64,000 nucleotides of DNA from Berberis thunbergii (GCA_003290165.1 QNQO01001817.1:1-64000); one strand, 5' to 3'; positions 23,899 through 36,351 are shown, counted from the stretch's first letter. Numbers and translations are program-made. The notes: a model not told the origin generated them from the letters alone.

Positions 23899-25489
23899 GA
23901 TAACAACCCTTCTACGTATCGAGGGAGGGAACGAGGGAGGGAGCGAGGATGGTGTCGAGCACGTCGTCCTGCATCGTCTCTGGCACGTGAATTCCAAAAA
24001 AAAAAAAAAAAAAATTGAAAAAACAGAGGGAATCTCAAAATTTGGGGGAGAAAAGGAGGGAACTCTCCCTCTCCCCATTTCCATATCTCAAACACCACAG
24101 AGACAGAGAGAAAGCCAGAGAAAGAGAAAGAGTTCATCCATCGCTCCCCAACGAAGACCGAGGAAGCCTTCTCTCTCCCGCTCGACACTCCCTTTCCCCC
24201 AACGAAGACCGACGGTCACTCCCTCGCCCCGTACGAAGGTCGACAGTCCACGAAGACGAACCCTCTCCCAAAAGGTAAAGCTTCTACCTTTGTTTTAGTT
24301 TATTTTCCCTTACAATCTCTTCCTCTTTGTGTGTGATTTTCTGTTGGGGATGACTACATCTAGGGTTTCTACTAAATCTAGGGTTTAGATCTAGGGTTTA
24401 TTTGGGGATGACTACATCTAGGGTTTCTACTAAATCTAGGGTTTATTTGTTTTGATTTGGAAATTTTGATTTGTTTTGCCATACTCGTGAAGTTTGTTCA
24501 TATAGTTCTCCTTCATCATCCCAAATATTTCCCCCCCCCCTTTTTTTTTTGTCAATACCCTTACAAATTGAATGATTTAAAGATTTTAATTTTGTGTTTT
24601 TTTTTATAAACGTCTTCAATCAGCTTAGATTTCCTTACTCTATGATGTTATGCAATTTTGCAAATAAGTGAGTTTTGCATATCAGTGAGTTGTCCATAAA
24701 TAAACAGTTATTTCTAAATTCAAGTTCTACTATTGTCCAACTTAGACTCGGATTCTTGAGGTTACGATAGGACATTTATTGTCTCTGATATAGCCAATGT
24801 GGTCTATGAACCCAAATGCTAAGTTGAACAAAAGTAGGACTCAAAGTTGGTATAAACGATGAGACCCAAAGTCTAAGTAGCAAACAAATTTCTATAGGCG
24901 CATATTATGTTATTTGAGACACCATTGGGGGGTCAGTGGGTGAGTGAAGCACACATCTTGGCTTTGGCTTGGTGTTGCCCAAATCATTCTTAATACCAAG
25001 ATTTATCATAAAGATGTAGCCATTTGGGCACTGTGTCATTTGACAAAGAAAAAAACCTAAGATTATTATTTTTGTATATTAGACTTTGTGGATGCTATGA
25101 ATAACAAATGGAACACTTCTTCAGTTCTTTGTATACTAACAGAGGCTTGAAAATACCTTTTTTGGTTGATGGTGTCTAAGAAGTTTGTGATGTCTCTGGT
25201 GATAATATACCTCCTGGAAAAGTAGACATGTAAAATTTATGCTTTGAGGAGTATTTGTTTTAGGTGTTTTACAGAAATGTTATTGTTCTTTAAAGGAAAA
25301 TAATTTATGGATCTTACTCTGCTACAGAAATGGTATTTGTGCAGAAATGTTATATTGTTGATATCATGTCTTGTACTGCATGTTTTGTATGTCGTTTCTA
25401 TTGCTTCTCAAATTCGTGCTTGTCTTGTACTGCAGTAATGGCATTCACAGCATATGTTGTCTATCGAGGTCGTCAACCCGATACAACAT
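23899..25489 (+). other. Insertion carrying a 5'UTR-like exon, telobox-rich intron and RNase H1-like exon start
   Basis: The VAP27 intron matches the copy at 35107-35190 only up to about 23898, and VAP27 tail sequence resumes at 25490. Between these lies a CT/GA-rich leader with cgaagaccga repeats, ending in AAAAG and a gtaaag donor at about 24275. An intron follows with five TCTAGGGTTT boxes (24359-24450, partly a 57-bp tandem duplication). Finally a ctgcag acceptor precedes ATGGCATTCACAGC, reading MAFTAYVVYRGRQP. YVVxxGRxPG is typical of the N-terminal domain of RNase H1/viroplasmin-like proteins. That assignment is tentative because only about 15 residues fit. Confidence 0.4.
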
Positions 25490-26205
25490 ATCAAATCATT
25501 CTCGTCACCGTCTACTGAGTAGGTGAACTTTTGTCAACACCTGAGGAGATTCACAATTCTTGTTCCTTCCATGTATTTCTTGTGCTTCTTGTAATAGAAA
25601 TTAGTTCAGTCACCTGTTTTGTAAATCAATTACGTTGCAAAGGTAATTTACATTGGTTCTTTCAAATGCAAATGGACTTTTGGAAGTTCAATGTGACGCA
25701 TGTCTGAATTTCAAGATTAGATACATTATTCTTTCTGCATCGCAGGGTTCTCTAAAGAGTTATCTGAATTAAAATGAAGTTCTTACACAAAAATTATCAG
25801 TCGTTATTATTTCTAACATTAATGAAAATGCAATTGTGAAGTGTGAAATCAAGTATTTTCCAACTGGTCCTGCTACGACTGTGTTCCACCGAACCAGTTC
25901 TTGTTCGCGCACTAAATAAGCGGAGGCGATCTGCTATGATCTGTTGTTGCTTCCATGAGTCAATTATATCTTAGCTCAAATTCATCTTCTCAAATTGTTA
26001 AATTGGATTTTGCCTTCCGTTTGCCAGTACACAGAGTATGGTATAACATAAGCTTAAAACTATATGAAGTAATCACGCGAGCCAAACTCCAAATGCTACA
26101 GAAGGAATTGACATTGATAAATAAAAAGCAGACTACTCTGTATCATCCAAGTTTCAGAGCAGCCATTAATATGGAATGTTGAGCAAAATATTACTATGCC
26201 TTAAT
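25490..26205 (+). pseudogene. VAP27-like terminal codons and 3' flank, unit II
   Basis: Only the last codons of the tail exon (TCACCGTCTACTGAGTAG) survive. The same 3' flank as in units I, III and IV follows. The exon's membrane anchor has been replaced by the inserted segment upstream. Confidence 0.65.
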
Positions 26206-27131
26206 ATTTTGCTGGTTTGAGTAAATTTTGAAGCAACATGTGAATTAATGTACATCAGTTTCAGCATTTGAAGACAAATTTTGAAGAAACTTGAATGAGA
26301 GCCAAAAGCTAAATAAAAAGATTTTCTTTATTAATCAATCAATGTACCACAACGGCACATAATATATCCAAAGATAAAACTCAAAATAAGCCAAACTAAC
26401 AAAGATAAAATCAAATATATCCAATAACTGTGAAATCCCTTCTAAACCAACTTAGACAATCAGTATAAGGAAAATCGTTCTTGAATTACAAAGAAAACTT
26501 GAATGAGAGCCATAATATATAAGATTACAAAACCAACTGGACTCAATATCAACTCGCATTACAACAAATATCATAACAAAAAAAAAAATGTCACACGTCT
26601 CTTTGTCCGAGTGGGATAGGTTGGAAAAAAGAGAATAATTTATCAAAGCATACATAAATTTTATCACAAACAGACATTTCAAGAAGTCCCAAGTCTGCAT
26701 GTCTTCAAAAAAAGTATCAATCAGAACCCAGCTTAGCTCATCCATTCTCCAAATGCATTTTCCTATTGTGAGTTTCACTTTCATAATTCCTTCACCAAAC
26801 ATGTAAAATGGTGAGTTAGCATGCTTAAGAAACAACCCAAAAAAAAGAATCCAAAATAAATACACCCACTCATAAATGACTTAGTACCAATGCATGAGTC
26901 CTTAGTAATACACCCACTCATAAATTTCCTCTTTAAAAAAAAACAAAAAAATTTCCTCTTATATCTTTCCATAAAAATCATATGCCTCTCCTATGTTTTT
27001 CTCTCGCAATCTTTCCATAATTACCCAAATCTCTTCACATTATAGAGAAATAAGCATATAAACCTAAGCACAAGCATTTACCTGTATCATGAGTTGAACT
27101 GCTACTACACCTACCCTTGACTTTTTCTCAG
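26206..27131 (-). other. NLR2 3' flank
   Basis: Homologous to 12001-13027. A 137-codon minus-strand frame (26452-26865) lies here, but the equivalent in unit I is broken by stops and indels, so I read it as 3'UTR or spacer. A conserved ATACAG/GTAAAT donor-like site is at about 27080. Confidence 0.45.
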
Positions 27132-29872
27132 TCACATGCTATTCCACATATCCAAGAATGTTGAGTAATCATCTGTGAAAATGAATGGAGAAGTCGGAGT
27201 GGTTTTCCTATGATTTCTCATTGCATCACTCAATGGCACTTCTGTCACACTTATCTTTTTGAGATTTTTGAGGTGTTCAATTCCCATTGGCACCTCTAGT
27301 AGGGGGGATTCTGCTAAGGCCATCTGTTGAATAACAGGCATTGCTCCTTCTTCTATTTGTATAAGCTTCAAATCACAATGATCCCCAAGTCCCAGATGCC
27401 GAAGTCTAGGAAACCCTCCTTTCTTAAACCATAATGATTCCATTCCATCAAATGCTCTGAACAGCTTCAACACAGCCAACTTTGGCAGCTGAAACTGAAG
27501 CCCGTCAAAAAAGATGTGAAGTCCTTCAATCTTGACTCTGAGAGACGTAACCTTACAAGATTCGCAAGTTTGAGAATCCACATGGGAGACCTGTCCATCG
27601 ACCCCACAAGGCGGAGACGTTGAAGCGATGGGGGAGGACAGGTTAACCTTTGCACATCTAGAATTGTGCTTTCTGGATCTTTTAATCCCAATTCGAAACT
27701 GTGTAGAAATTTCATCTTCTCAATTGCAGCCAGCACATTGCTTCCTTCATCTCCATCCAACTCATCAACTCCCAATGATCTCAACCGTGTTAACATATCG
27801 AGCTCCTTACTTATGCCTTTGTAACCAATAACTCCACGGAGCTTTTCTAAGGTGGTCAAGCAACCAATCCCTACCGGCACTCTCGTATTAACATATCCAC
27901 CACAAAGGAGATGACGAAGACATTTTAGCTTGACGATCCCAAGTGGGAGCTCACTAATGCCTGTGAATTTGATGTCTAAGGTCTCCAAGTTTATAAGCTT
28001 TTCCAGAGAATCTGGAAGAGAACTTATTTTTCTATTACCTCTGAGGTTCAAATACCTCAAAAAGAATAGATCAGTCACAGCTTCAATTTGGAAGTCGTCT
28101 TGGCGGAGATCGGCACCTTCCAAGTCCAACGCTTTCAACAGTTTAACTTTCTTCAAAAGCATAACACAAGAGGAGCTGAATGATGAGAATCCACCAAACA
28201 CAAACAACGATCGAATATGCGAACTCAAATTCTCAGTCGTGGGCAGAGTATTCTCTCGGGCGTCGCCACTACTTGTATTGCCAATGGATAGGCGTCGACT
28301 ATATGATATCATGCCAGACTGACAAGAGAATCCAACAAACTCCTGATCACGAGCTCTTGTTCGAAGGAACTCATGAAAAAGGTCATGAATTCCACATGTC
28401 CTCACCCTTCCACTTCCATCAATTTTTCCCACTTGAATCAAGCTCCTTGCAATGAGCTCGTCAAGAAAATGTTTTGCCATATTCTCCTTCGTCATTGTAA
28501 CACTCATGCTAACCTTTATTTCAAGGTCAACAAATCCCTCTGCTGCCCATAAACGAAGTAGTGTCGAACAATTGATGGAGTAATCCTCGGGAAAAATGCA
28601 GAGGTACAAGAGGCAAGACTTCAGGTGGTGTGGCAAATCATCATAGCTTAGAGACAATATGATGTTTACATCATCCAAGCTGGGGTGGTGAGTCAATATT
28701 TGCTCCCATTCCGTTGTTTCCTTCGTTGACAAAAGGCCGGCTAGGGAAACAATTGCAAGCGGTACACCCTTGCACTTGTTCAAGAACCTTTGGATTACGT
28801 CATCTGGGTGAGGGTGATCATCACTCTCTGACTTGAACGCGACCATTTCAAAGAGTCTCCGTGCAGCATCTTCTTCCAGCGGTTGGAGTTGATAGGAGTG
28901 GTCTGCGGGGGCTAGGCAAGCTTTCGCTATAACTTCCGAACGAGTCGTCACCAAAATTCTACTACCAAGTCTGCTATCAGGCAATGCACACTTCAGGTCT
29001 CTCCATGCACCTATGTCCCATATATCGTCTAGAACCACCACATACTTGGTGTTCGAGAGGCGGTCACGGAGCATCTCCATTAATTGGGTGGTATCCTTCC
29101 TCTCCAACTGAGCAAACAACTCGTTCTTCTCCCCTTCGCTAAGCAATTGCAAGATCAAATCTCGCAGAAGACGATCAATTTGGAATGTTTGGGATATGGT
29201 GATCCAAAGACGGCAAGGAAAGTGTTCTTTCGCAGTGGCACTCTCGTACACTTTCTTTACAAGGGTTGTCTTTCCAAGGCCGCCCATACCAAATATAGAG
29301 ACTACAACAAGCCTCATGTCTTGATCTAGCAACCACCCGGTAATTACGTTTCGCTGAGTGTCGATTCCCACAACACGAGCATCTTCTATGAAAAGTGCAT
29401 CACGCCGTGGATCGCGTGTTATTGCTTTTGTTGAGACTTGACCCGAGCCAACAGAAATGTATCTGTCCTTCGTCTTGGAAATGTCCTCGAGACGTATTTT
29501 GATATCCCCGATTTGAGTAGCCAATTCATGTTGCTCGGACCAGATATTGAAGAAAAACTCTATGTTTTTCAAGAATTCACAGATACCATGCCCATGAGGA
29601 TGGAGTTGTCGTCTTTGATGTCGAAGCACGTAATCATCAAGGATATCCTCGATTTCAAAAGCTATGCGCCTTATTTCTTTCAACCAAACTTTGACCACGC
29701 CTCCTTGCTCCATTTCTCCTTGTCTTTCGGCATCCTTCAAACGAGCTTTGATGGTCTCGAATTCAAACCTGATGCATATAACTTCTTTGCGAACATTTTT
29801 CATCAACGCAACTTCTTGCTCAACAGCTGATGCGAGTCTTTCAATCACCAAGCTCACAGCACTCTCTGCCAT
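27132..29872 (-). CDS. CC-NBS-LRR resistance protein (RPM1-like), LRR end frameshifted
   Basis: A close paralogue of the NLR at 13028-15751. The frame from MAES at 29872 (TGA immediately upstream in frame) runs 801 codons to 27467. It has the same coiled coil with EIEDILDDYVL, P-loop GMGGLGKTT, kinase-2 VVVLDDIWD, RNBS-B ILVTTRS, GVPLAIVSLAG, CLLYLCIFPEDYSI and IHD motifs. At about 27507-27512 a run of six A residues stands where the paralogue has seven. The single-base loss throws the last repeats out of frame and ends the protein about 14 codons later. The remaining ~115 codons stay open in the other frame down to 27132. It is either a recently inactivated or truncated receptor, or a homopolymer sequencing error. 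Confidence 0.85.
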
Positions 29873-30171
29873 TGCTTTATCTCAGGTGTTTCTTTGAATT
29901 GAATTAGATTGCTTTATCTCACAACACCATTTTTCTGGCTCGTTCAAGATCTGAGTTGGTGAGAGTATTTAATGAGGAAGATACGCACCAATCTCACTTC
30001 ATTATTGTCAAATACGCCTCAACTACTAGCTTAACTGTCGTTATGACGGATGTGTTATCGATCGTTACAAGTTCAGATCCAAATATGAGGTTAACGACAG
30101 TTTTAAAGGCGGTTAATAAGTCAATGCCAATGGTTTTGAAGGTGATGTCAGTGGTTAATTATAAAGATAGA
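29873..30171. other. NLR2 5' flank
   Basis: A plus-strand frame of 72 codons (29956-30174) has no recognised domain. Its end repeats a motif (gtcagtgg, ataaag) found again at 33690-33715, on the far side of the element that follows. Confidence 0.3.
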
Positions 30172-30706
30172 TAGTGTTTAATAGATTTTAATCATGGATT
30201 TTAATAGAGTCTGAAAGACTTTAAATCTCATGGATTTTAATAGAGTCTGAAAGACTTTACAGAATTCACTGGATTTTAATGGATTTTAAGTGACTGGATT
30301 TTGTGGAATTTACAGAATCCACAGGATTTTAATGGATTTTTATTATTGAATTTTCTGAATTTTATAAAGGATTGTTATGGATTTCTATTGATTCTTATAA
30401 ATTTCTGTAAATTCTTATGAATATGCTATTAATCATAGGAAGTTATGAAATAATGTCACCTACATTGTCATCCATATCAACACAAATCATAAAATATTCC
30501 TCAAATATCAATAAAACAATCGTTTGTATGCTACGTGAATTTCAGTCCAATTTGGTGGCTTATACTAAAATGAAATTTCACTCTAGAACTAGCTTTGAAA
30601 ACGAAAGAATATGTTCATTGCTACTATAAAGATGTTAATTTGATCCTATAACTGATCATTTCAGCAAATAGTTGGAAACGCTAATTTTACAATGGCTCCA
30701 TCGTAC

Positions 30707-32156
30707 TCTGAGATTCTCGAGGAAGTGAGGTGCGAGGTCTTTGGCATAACTTTCAGAAAGTTTAAAGTACAAAACGATACTCATTCCTTCCCCATCAGCT
30801 TCACTCTGAAAGATAGTGGCGGGATACAATGGAATCTGCCAAAAAAAAAACATATTAGTATGCATCTAGGAAACAAACAGGAATATAGTGAATAGTAACA
30901 ACATATGGAGTGACGGTAAATAAGTTAAGCAAACAGGAATATAGTGAAGGGTAACAACATATGGAATGATGATAAATAAGTTAAGGAGAAAATGAAATCA
31001 TGGTTCATCAAACTTGTTGTTTACCCATATAATGCTTTTACTAGACCTAAAGTAACACAAAAAATAGGATGATTTGGAAGAGGTTATTTTTTTTTTTTGG
31101 AAGTATTTGATGTTCTCTTCTTTATAGATGTGATGGACATGAAAACGAAATAACAAGTAAGGGTTTGTCACCAATGTTATAAGCATATTAGGACAAGGTA
31201 GTACAATGTAGCAATACTGGTCTCCAAGTGAAAGAATATGACTAATAATATAAAATCTATTGCCGACAAAGTTAATAACATTATAATGTACAAGTGTGTC
31301 CCAGTGTTGTGATTTTTTAATCGGCGCATCCAACAAAACGTATCCATATCGGACACTAACACAGTAACACTTGTGTATCGGTGTCGTTATTACATGGCGT
31401 GAACTAAAGCAAATTCATAAATACACATAGAATGTTTATAAAATTATGATCCCATCCAACTGTCTAATGAATTTCCATTGGTTGAATGCTTTCAACTCTG
31501 TGCAAACTCCAAATTGACCTGGTTGTTGGCCTTGAACTTTTGTTTCACCATACAGCATAATTCGTGATACGTTGATTCAAGGGCTTGCCTCAACTGTCAC
31601 ATGACATGAGTTTATTCTACTCGACATTATGGAATGGGTGAAAATTGTCATGGAACATGAATGGAGGGAGAAATACCTGAACATTTACGACAAGAAGAGG
31701 TGGGAACTTGGCCACTGAATCTACCGAAGGAAGTTCCACAAATCGAGCGATATGATCAATTTTTCGCTGACATAAGAAAACATCAACACCAAATGGATTA
31801 TATGCTGCATGATTTGGAGCAAACTCTTTCTTCTTATCCCTGATTGAAAGCAAGTAAAGTAGCATAAGAGAATAAAGAACAGAAAATGAAAATTTTCAAA
31901 TAACAATAATTTACATAATAATAAATAATAACATAATATCAAGCCTCCAACATCTAACACACATGAGAATAACCACATGTTACCAATATGTTTGAGATAT
32001 AAATCACAAATTAACTGGATAGTTATCTTACTTAAAATAGTTCTCTGCTCGGACTCTGAAAGAACCTGGTTCAATGGGTGACCAACAATCAAGCACTTTC
32101 TTCTCTAATGGGCAGAAGGGTACTTGGGTTCCTGCTATCGGTCTTTGCAGAACCAT
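30707..32156 (-). pseudogene. EDR2-like C-terminal (DUF1336) protein, first 139 codons in three exons
   Basis: Three minus-strand exons splice in phase. Exon a is 32156-32032 (start MVLQRPIAGTQVPFCPLEKK, donor gtaag). Exon b is 31839-31677 (acceptor tcag, DKKKEFAPNHAAYNPFGVDV, later IDHIARFVELP). Exon c is 30835-30707 (acceptor gcag, IPLYPATIFQSEADGEGMS, then VLYFKLSESYAKDLAPHF). The order is that of plant DUF1336/ENHANCED DISEASE RESISTANCE 2-like proteins. EDR2 itself is a lipid-binding negative regulator of cell death, but the function of this subfamily is not clear. The rest of the domain, usually beginning R(I/L)IDDEVEK, is missing after 30707. The gene is 3'-truncated within an element bounded by inverted repeats. 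Confidence 0.7.
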
Positions 32157-32819
32157 TTTTGTAGAAACTGTTTAAGAAAAAGAAGATTAGCATAAGCAGA
32201 TGTTCTTTTAACAATGATTCAAGGATATCTAACTTGACACATAGTGTGCACCAATGAATCAAGGATAGTATGGAGTGGATCAACTGTGACTGTGATTTTG
32301 GTCATACCTAATAATACATTGAGATGATTGATAGGAATTATTGAACATACAAAAAGGAAAGACTAATTAAAACTCATCATGAAGATCAGATAATCGAGTA
32401 CCAACGACAAAAGGGAAGTTCTGGTATGAAGATAAAACATAACAAGATAAAAATATTTCACTAACTATTAAGATTTCAAATAAAAACTCTAATTCCAATC
32501 TAACAACAATGAGAAACCAGCAGCACATCTTTATATTTGAAGGAATGGTTTATCAATGCTTTACTAATTATTGTGGTTATTGTGGATTAATAATGATGAT
32601 AATGAGAAAACCTGAATCATAATTTGAACACTATATAGAATCATCCAATAAGTTTCTTGGGTACGTCAGATGTGGATGAGTACAAATTAGTCAATTACAA
32701 CGAAGAAGATGTTTTCCTAAAAGAACAATGAGTTAATGAGTTACATCAATTTCACCGAAAACTAACTGAAGATCCATTCTTAACTATAAACCTTGAATTG
32801 AACAAAAAGGCCACTTACC

Positions 32820-33340
32820 TAATGCAGAATTAGAGTGTCCTTCCTTCCATTTGAAGGAAAGCTTCAAAGCTGCCTTCTTCCTTCTCCTCTAGTAACAGAG
32901 GACCTCCTCCTCCAATACAAGAAGAATAAGCAACAGAGGACCTCCTCCTCTAGTAAGCTTCTCAAGGAGAACGGAAATGGAGATGGAGTTAGTGATAACC
33001 GCCACCATCTCAGTTCTGCTTCCCCACCATTATCTCTCTGTGTCGAAAACCTAGAGAGGTCAATTTTTGGTTTGCTTTGTTGTCTCTCTGTGTCGAAAAG
33101 AGCAAGTGTGAGAGAGAGACGAAATATGGGTTTCATCGATTAGGAGGGAGGGAGAATGGGGTTGGTGAGTTGGAGAAGTGAAAGGGTTGCAGAGATTGAT
33201 GAAGTAGCCATTAGAACAGAACGAGAGAGAGAGCTCTATCTATTGTTTTTGAGAGTTTTTAGCAGAGAGAGAGAGAGAGAGAGAGAGCTAGAGAGAGAGA
33301 GCTGTATTTGAAATTCGAGAGTAACCAGTCGGATTTGGAA
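32820..33340 (-). promoter_or_regulatory. 5' leader and GA-rich promoter of the DUF1336 fragment
   Basis: On the minus strand a probable 5'UTR exon ends TCTGCATTAG before gtaagtgg at about 32818. A (GA)n tract lies at 33264-33288 with more GAGA runs around it, a common feature of plant core promoters and leaders. The 90-codon frame at 32864-33136 has no domain and is taken as leader. Confidence 0.45.
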
Positions 33341-33643
33341 ATGACTTTGATATTTATATCTTTCACAAATAAATCCTTCAAAATCCTTCAAAGTCCATCA
33401 AGTCAATAAATCCATTAAAATCTCATGTTGTTTGAATACCCCTAGATTTTATTGTATTGTTTAAAATCCATGATTGAATACCCCATGATTTTAATGGATT
33501 ATAAAACAATCATTTAAAATCCATGATTGAATACCTCAAAATTTCATTGTATTGTTTTAAATCCTTAATTGAATACCCCTATATTTTAATGGACTTTAAA
33601 ATCTTTCAGAATCCATTAAAATACATGATTGAATACCCCCCCT

Positions 33644-34707
33644 AAGAAGTCATTGTGAGTGGTTATGAAGTCAATGGTAGTAGGTATAAAGAAATCAATG
33701 TCAGTGGGTATAAAGAAATTGTTTATGATTTGGCCTGAAGTTAACCTTGATGGGACTTATGAAGAAACTGAGGCTTGTGATTATGAGGTCGGTGTCCCAA
33801 CTACGGATTGAGGGGGGCTTCTGCGCACAAAGCACAACCGTCGGATCTGATCCGTTATCAGATCGACGGATTTTTAAAAAATTTTGTTTTTTTTTTTTTT
33901 TTGAAATCCACTTTTTTTAAATCCTTCGATCTGATCCGACCCCCCCCACTCATCTCTTTGTTGTTGGTTTCCTTGGCAGTCACCATGAAACAAACAAAAG
34001 CATAGGGTCCCCCTCATGTGATCAAAGTCTTGTATTTTTCATCTAAAAAAAAATTGAATGTAAAGAGATAAAGGTATCTACACGCAGTCCACACAAATAA
34101 TAGAAGTTTGGAAATCTCTCAAAGTAAGACTTGGAATAGTTAATTTTTGCTTAAATTAGGTCCCTACCTACCCATACCCATGTGGAATTGGATGATACTT
34201 GTGAAATTAATGGTTGTTGTTGGTTTTTTTCTCTGTCACCACGAAACAAACAAAAGCATAGGGGTCCCTCGCTCTCATGTGATCGAAGACTTGTATTTCC
34301 ATCTAAAAGAAAAAATTGAACGTAAAGAGATAAGAGTATCCACACACAGTCCACACAAATAATATAAAGTTTGATAGAACAATGTATGTATCATTCCTGG
34401 ACAGAAATTTCATGTTGAATCTCAGGAGAAGAAAATTACTTTCACGGCAAGAAAATAAACCATGATACCGTAACTTCTCAAATGAGCTTTGCGCCTTTCT
34501 GAAACTGGTAGGTAGTTCAACAAGAAGACTCGACACAACAAAAAATCAATGCCATGATATTCATCTTCATGCATTGATTGGTTCTGGTTGTATTACACTT
34601 TGGAAATACACATAAACACTTTGGAGATTTCATCATTATTTCAAGATCACGCCACGTCACAATGGTTACAAAACGTTATTGCAAAAACATAGTTTCCTAG
34701 CATTTTC
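33644..34707. other. Stretch with tandem-like repeats, no gene
   Basis: A motif running from tggttgttggtttcc through atgaaacaaacaaaagcat to cacagtccacacaaataat occurs at about 33960-34100, 34193-34370 and again at 36605-36765. Nothing coding was recognised. Confidence 0.5.
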
Positions 34708-35190
34708 GATAAAGAATTAACAAAAATCAGTAAATATTTTTTCATAATTGTTTAACATGAATAACTTTGTATCGAAATATACACATGAATACAAATAAAA
34801 GATAGCGACTCTCATCGAAAAAGATAGGTCACTGACGCACAAAATATATCTTATGAGACCCATGAACCCACCTCAACTTTGGAGTCTCGTAAAAAATTTA
34901 TTGGCTCAAATAACTTTAAAAACATAGCCATCTTTCAGCTACTTAGAATGAAAACTCTTTCCGCTTTCTCCCTTGTCTACACTATCTAACATTCAACCCT
35001 GTTAGATATGGTCACCACAACATATGATTTTATTTTCAGTTCAGTCTACACAAATAAAGTATAATTTTCAGTTCAGTTTAGATATAGTCTCCCTTGTCTA
35101 CACTATCCTTCTCCTAGCGCTGTAAGAATTTCCCCACTTGCCTTTTTTGTACTTTAATATATTTCTTCTTCTATTGATTCTGATAAACCA
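34708..35190. repeat. Composite of duplicated segments
   Basis: Bases 34708-34988 match 78-184 joined to 817-1031. Bases 34988-35050 match 8456-8516 and 36800-36865. Bases 35107-35190 match the end of VAP27 exon 4 and its intron (23816-23898). The junctions show how finely the locus has been shuffled. Confidence 0.65.
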
Positions 35191-35637
35191 ACCAACTGTT
35201 GATAAAAATGGTACAACTGTAACTCTTTTTAAGTTCCTATTTGGTAGATCTCCAAAGCTTCCTGTGTCTGCTAATCAGATTAAATTTTGTTCATTAGATA
35301 CTTGAATACTTCATTGGCTTTCAGCTAGGAGATTTCCAAAATAGGAAACCAAACTGATTGACCAAGTCAATCTGGTTGGACAATATCTTCAGACCTTTTT
35401 ATTGTACTTATTCTAAATGCTTTGCATATTTATGACTGTCCAATAGTAAATTGGAAAGCATACATAGCCATTTTACCTATTTGCTGTTATTTGTGAACTT
35501 TTTCCATAATATGGAAGCCATTGACATGTCACACTGGACATGAATCATGAATCATGTGTCACTATATTGGAATTTAGTAATGATTATTGTTTGATCAATA
35601 TTATTTCTACTTCTTCACTTTACTTGTGTATGTGAAG
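35191..35637 (+). other. VAP27-like intron sequence
   Basis: Non-coding AT-rich sequence leading to the acceptor (tatgtgaag) of the exon at 35638. Confidence 0.4.
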
Positions 35638-35753
35638 TCACACTCCAAGCTCAAAGAGAATATCCTCCTGATATGCAATGCAAAGATAAATTTCTACTGC
35701 AAAGTACTGATGTGCCTTCTAATACTGATGTTGATGACCTCTCTCCTCATGCT
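35638..35753 (+). pseudogene. VAP27-like exon 3 (MSP domain core)
   Basis: This exon of 116 nt begins in phase with a split Val codon. It reads TLQAQREYPPDMQCKDKF, then LLQSTDVPSNTDVDDLSPH, and ends at a gtaag donor. QAQxxxPPDMQCKDKFLLQS is one of the most conserved signatures of plant VAP27 MSP domains. Exon 4 should follow, but the sequence downstream diverges into an unrelated open stretch (FNGWMDGSLKLEMQKFVHAR) that recurs at about 38570-38640. The exon is an orphan. Confidence 0.7.
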
Positions 35754-36351
35754 GTAAGCAATGTTTACTTGGACAAAGAAAAAATATTTTTTACTGTGGA
35801 CGTGGTACAAGCTTTCAATGGATGGATGGATGGATCACTTAAGCTGGAGATGCAAAAATTTGTTCATGCTAGAGTAAACAATTCCAATAATAATAATAAT
35901 AATTCAAAAGTTCCTTTAATGTATTTTTCTTTGAGACACTATGATTTTTTTTCTTCCCTTAACGTATTTTTTTCAAGGCAATATGATTCTTTTCTCTTTT
36001 TCTTCTTTATTTGCAAAGCTTCCTAATCTAATCCATCAATACTTAGGTTTTTTTGTGAGAAAGAAATGAATATGTTTTTGGTGAGAAAGAAAGCATCGCA
36101 TATCATTTCAAGATTAATCCATGATATGGAAGAAAGCATAGGTTTTACGCTTTTTATACACAAAACAAAATATTTCTTAAAATCAGTAGACTGAAATTAA
36201 CTCGAAAAACAAAATCACAATCCTTGCACATGAGTGGCTTCTATATAATTTTGTTGGATTTTTTTGACAAATTTGACTATGATTTTTGTAAAATATTTTT
36301 ACTTTTTGTCACTTTATTTACAAGCAAAATCTGAAACTAATGAGATGGTTT
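35754..36351. other. Stretch without a recognised gene
   Basis: It begins with VAP27 intron sequence (gtaagcaatgtttacttgg, shared with 23592). It then carries an unidentified segment shared with 38570-38640, and NLR-upstream type sequence at 35925-36140. Confidence 0.4.

Larger units (their letters stand above)
30172..33643. mobile_element. Putative gene-capturing DNA element with imperfect terminal inverted repeats
   Basis: The left arm (about 30190-30420) repeats atggattttaat, tctgaaagactttaaa. The right arm (about 33360-33643) holds the inverse (attaaaatccatgattgaat, ctttcagaatccattaaaat) and ends in a G/C run read as GGGGGGTATTCAATCATG from outside. Such GGGGTATTCAAT ends occur in plant TIR elements. 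Between the arms sit the promoter, leader and first coding exons of a DUF1336 gene with introns kept. This implies DNA-level capture. No transposase was seen, and no target duplication could be fixed because the left end is degraded. Confidence 0.5.

Noticed and set aside
26452..26865. 137-codon minus-strand frame downstream of NLR2
   Set aside because: The homologous unit I sequence is interrupted by stops and indels, so the frame is not conserved.
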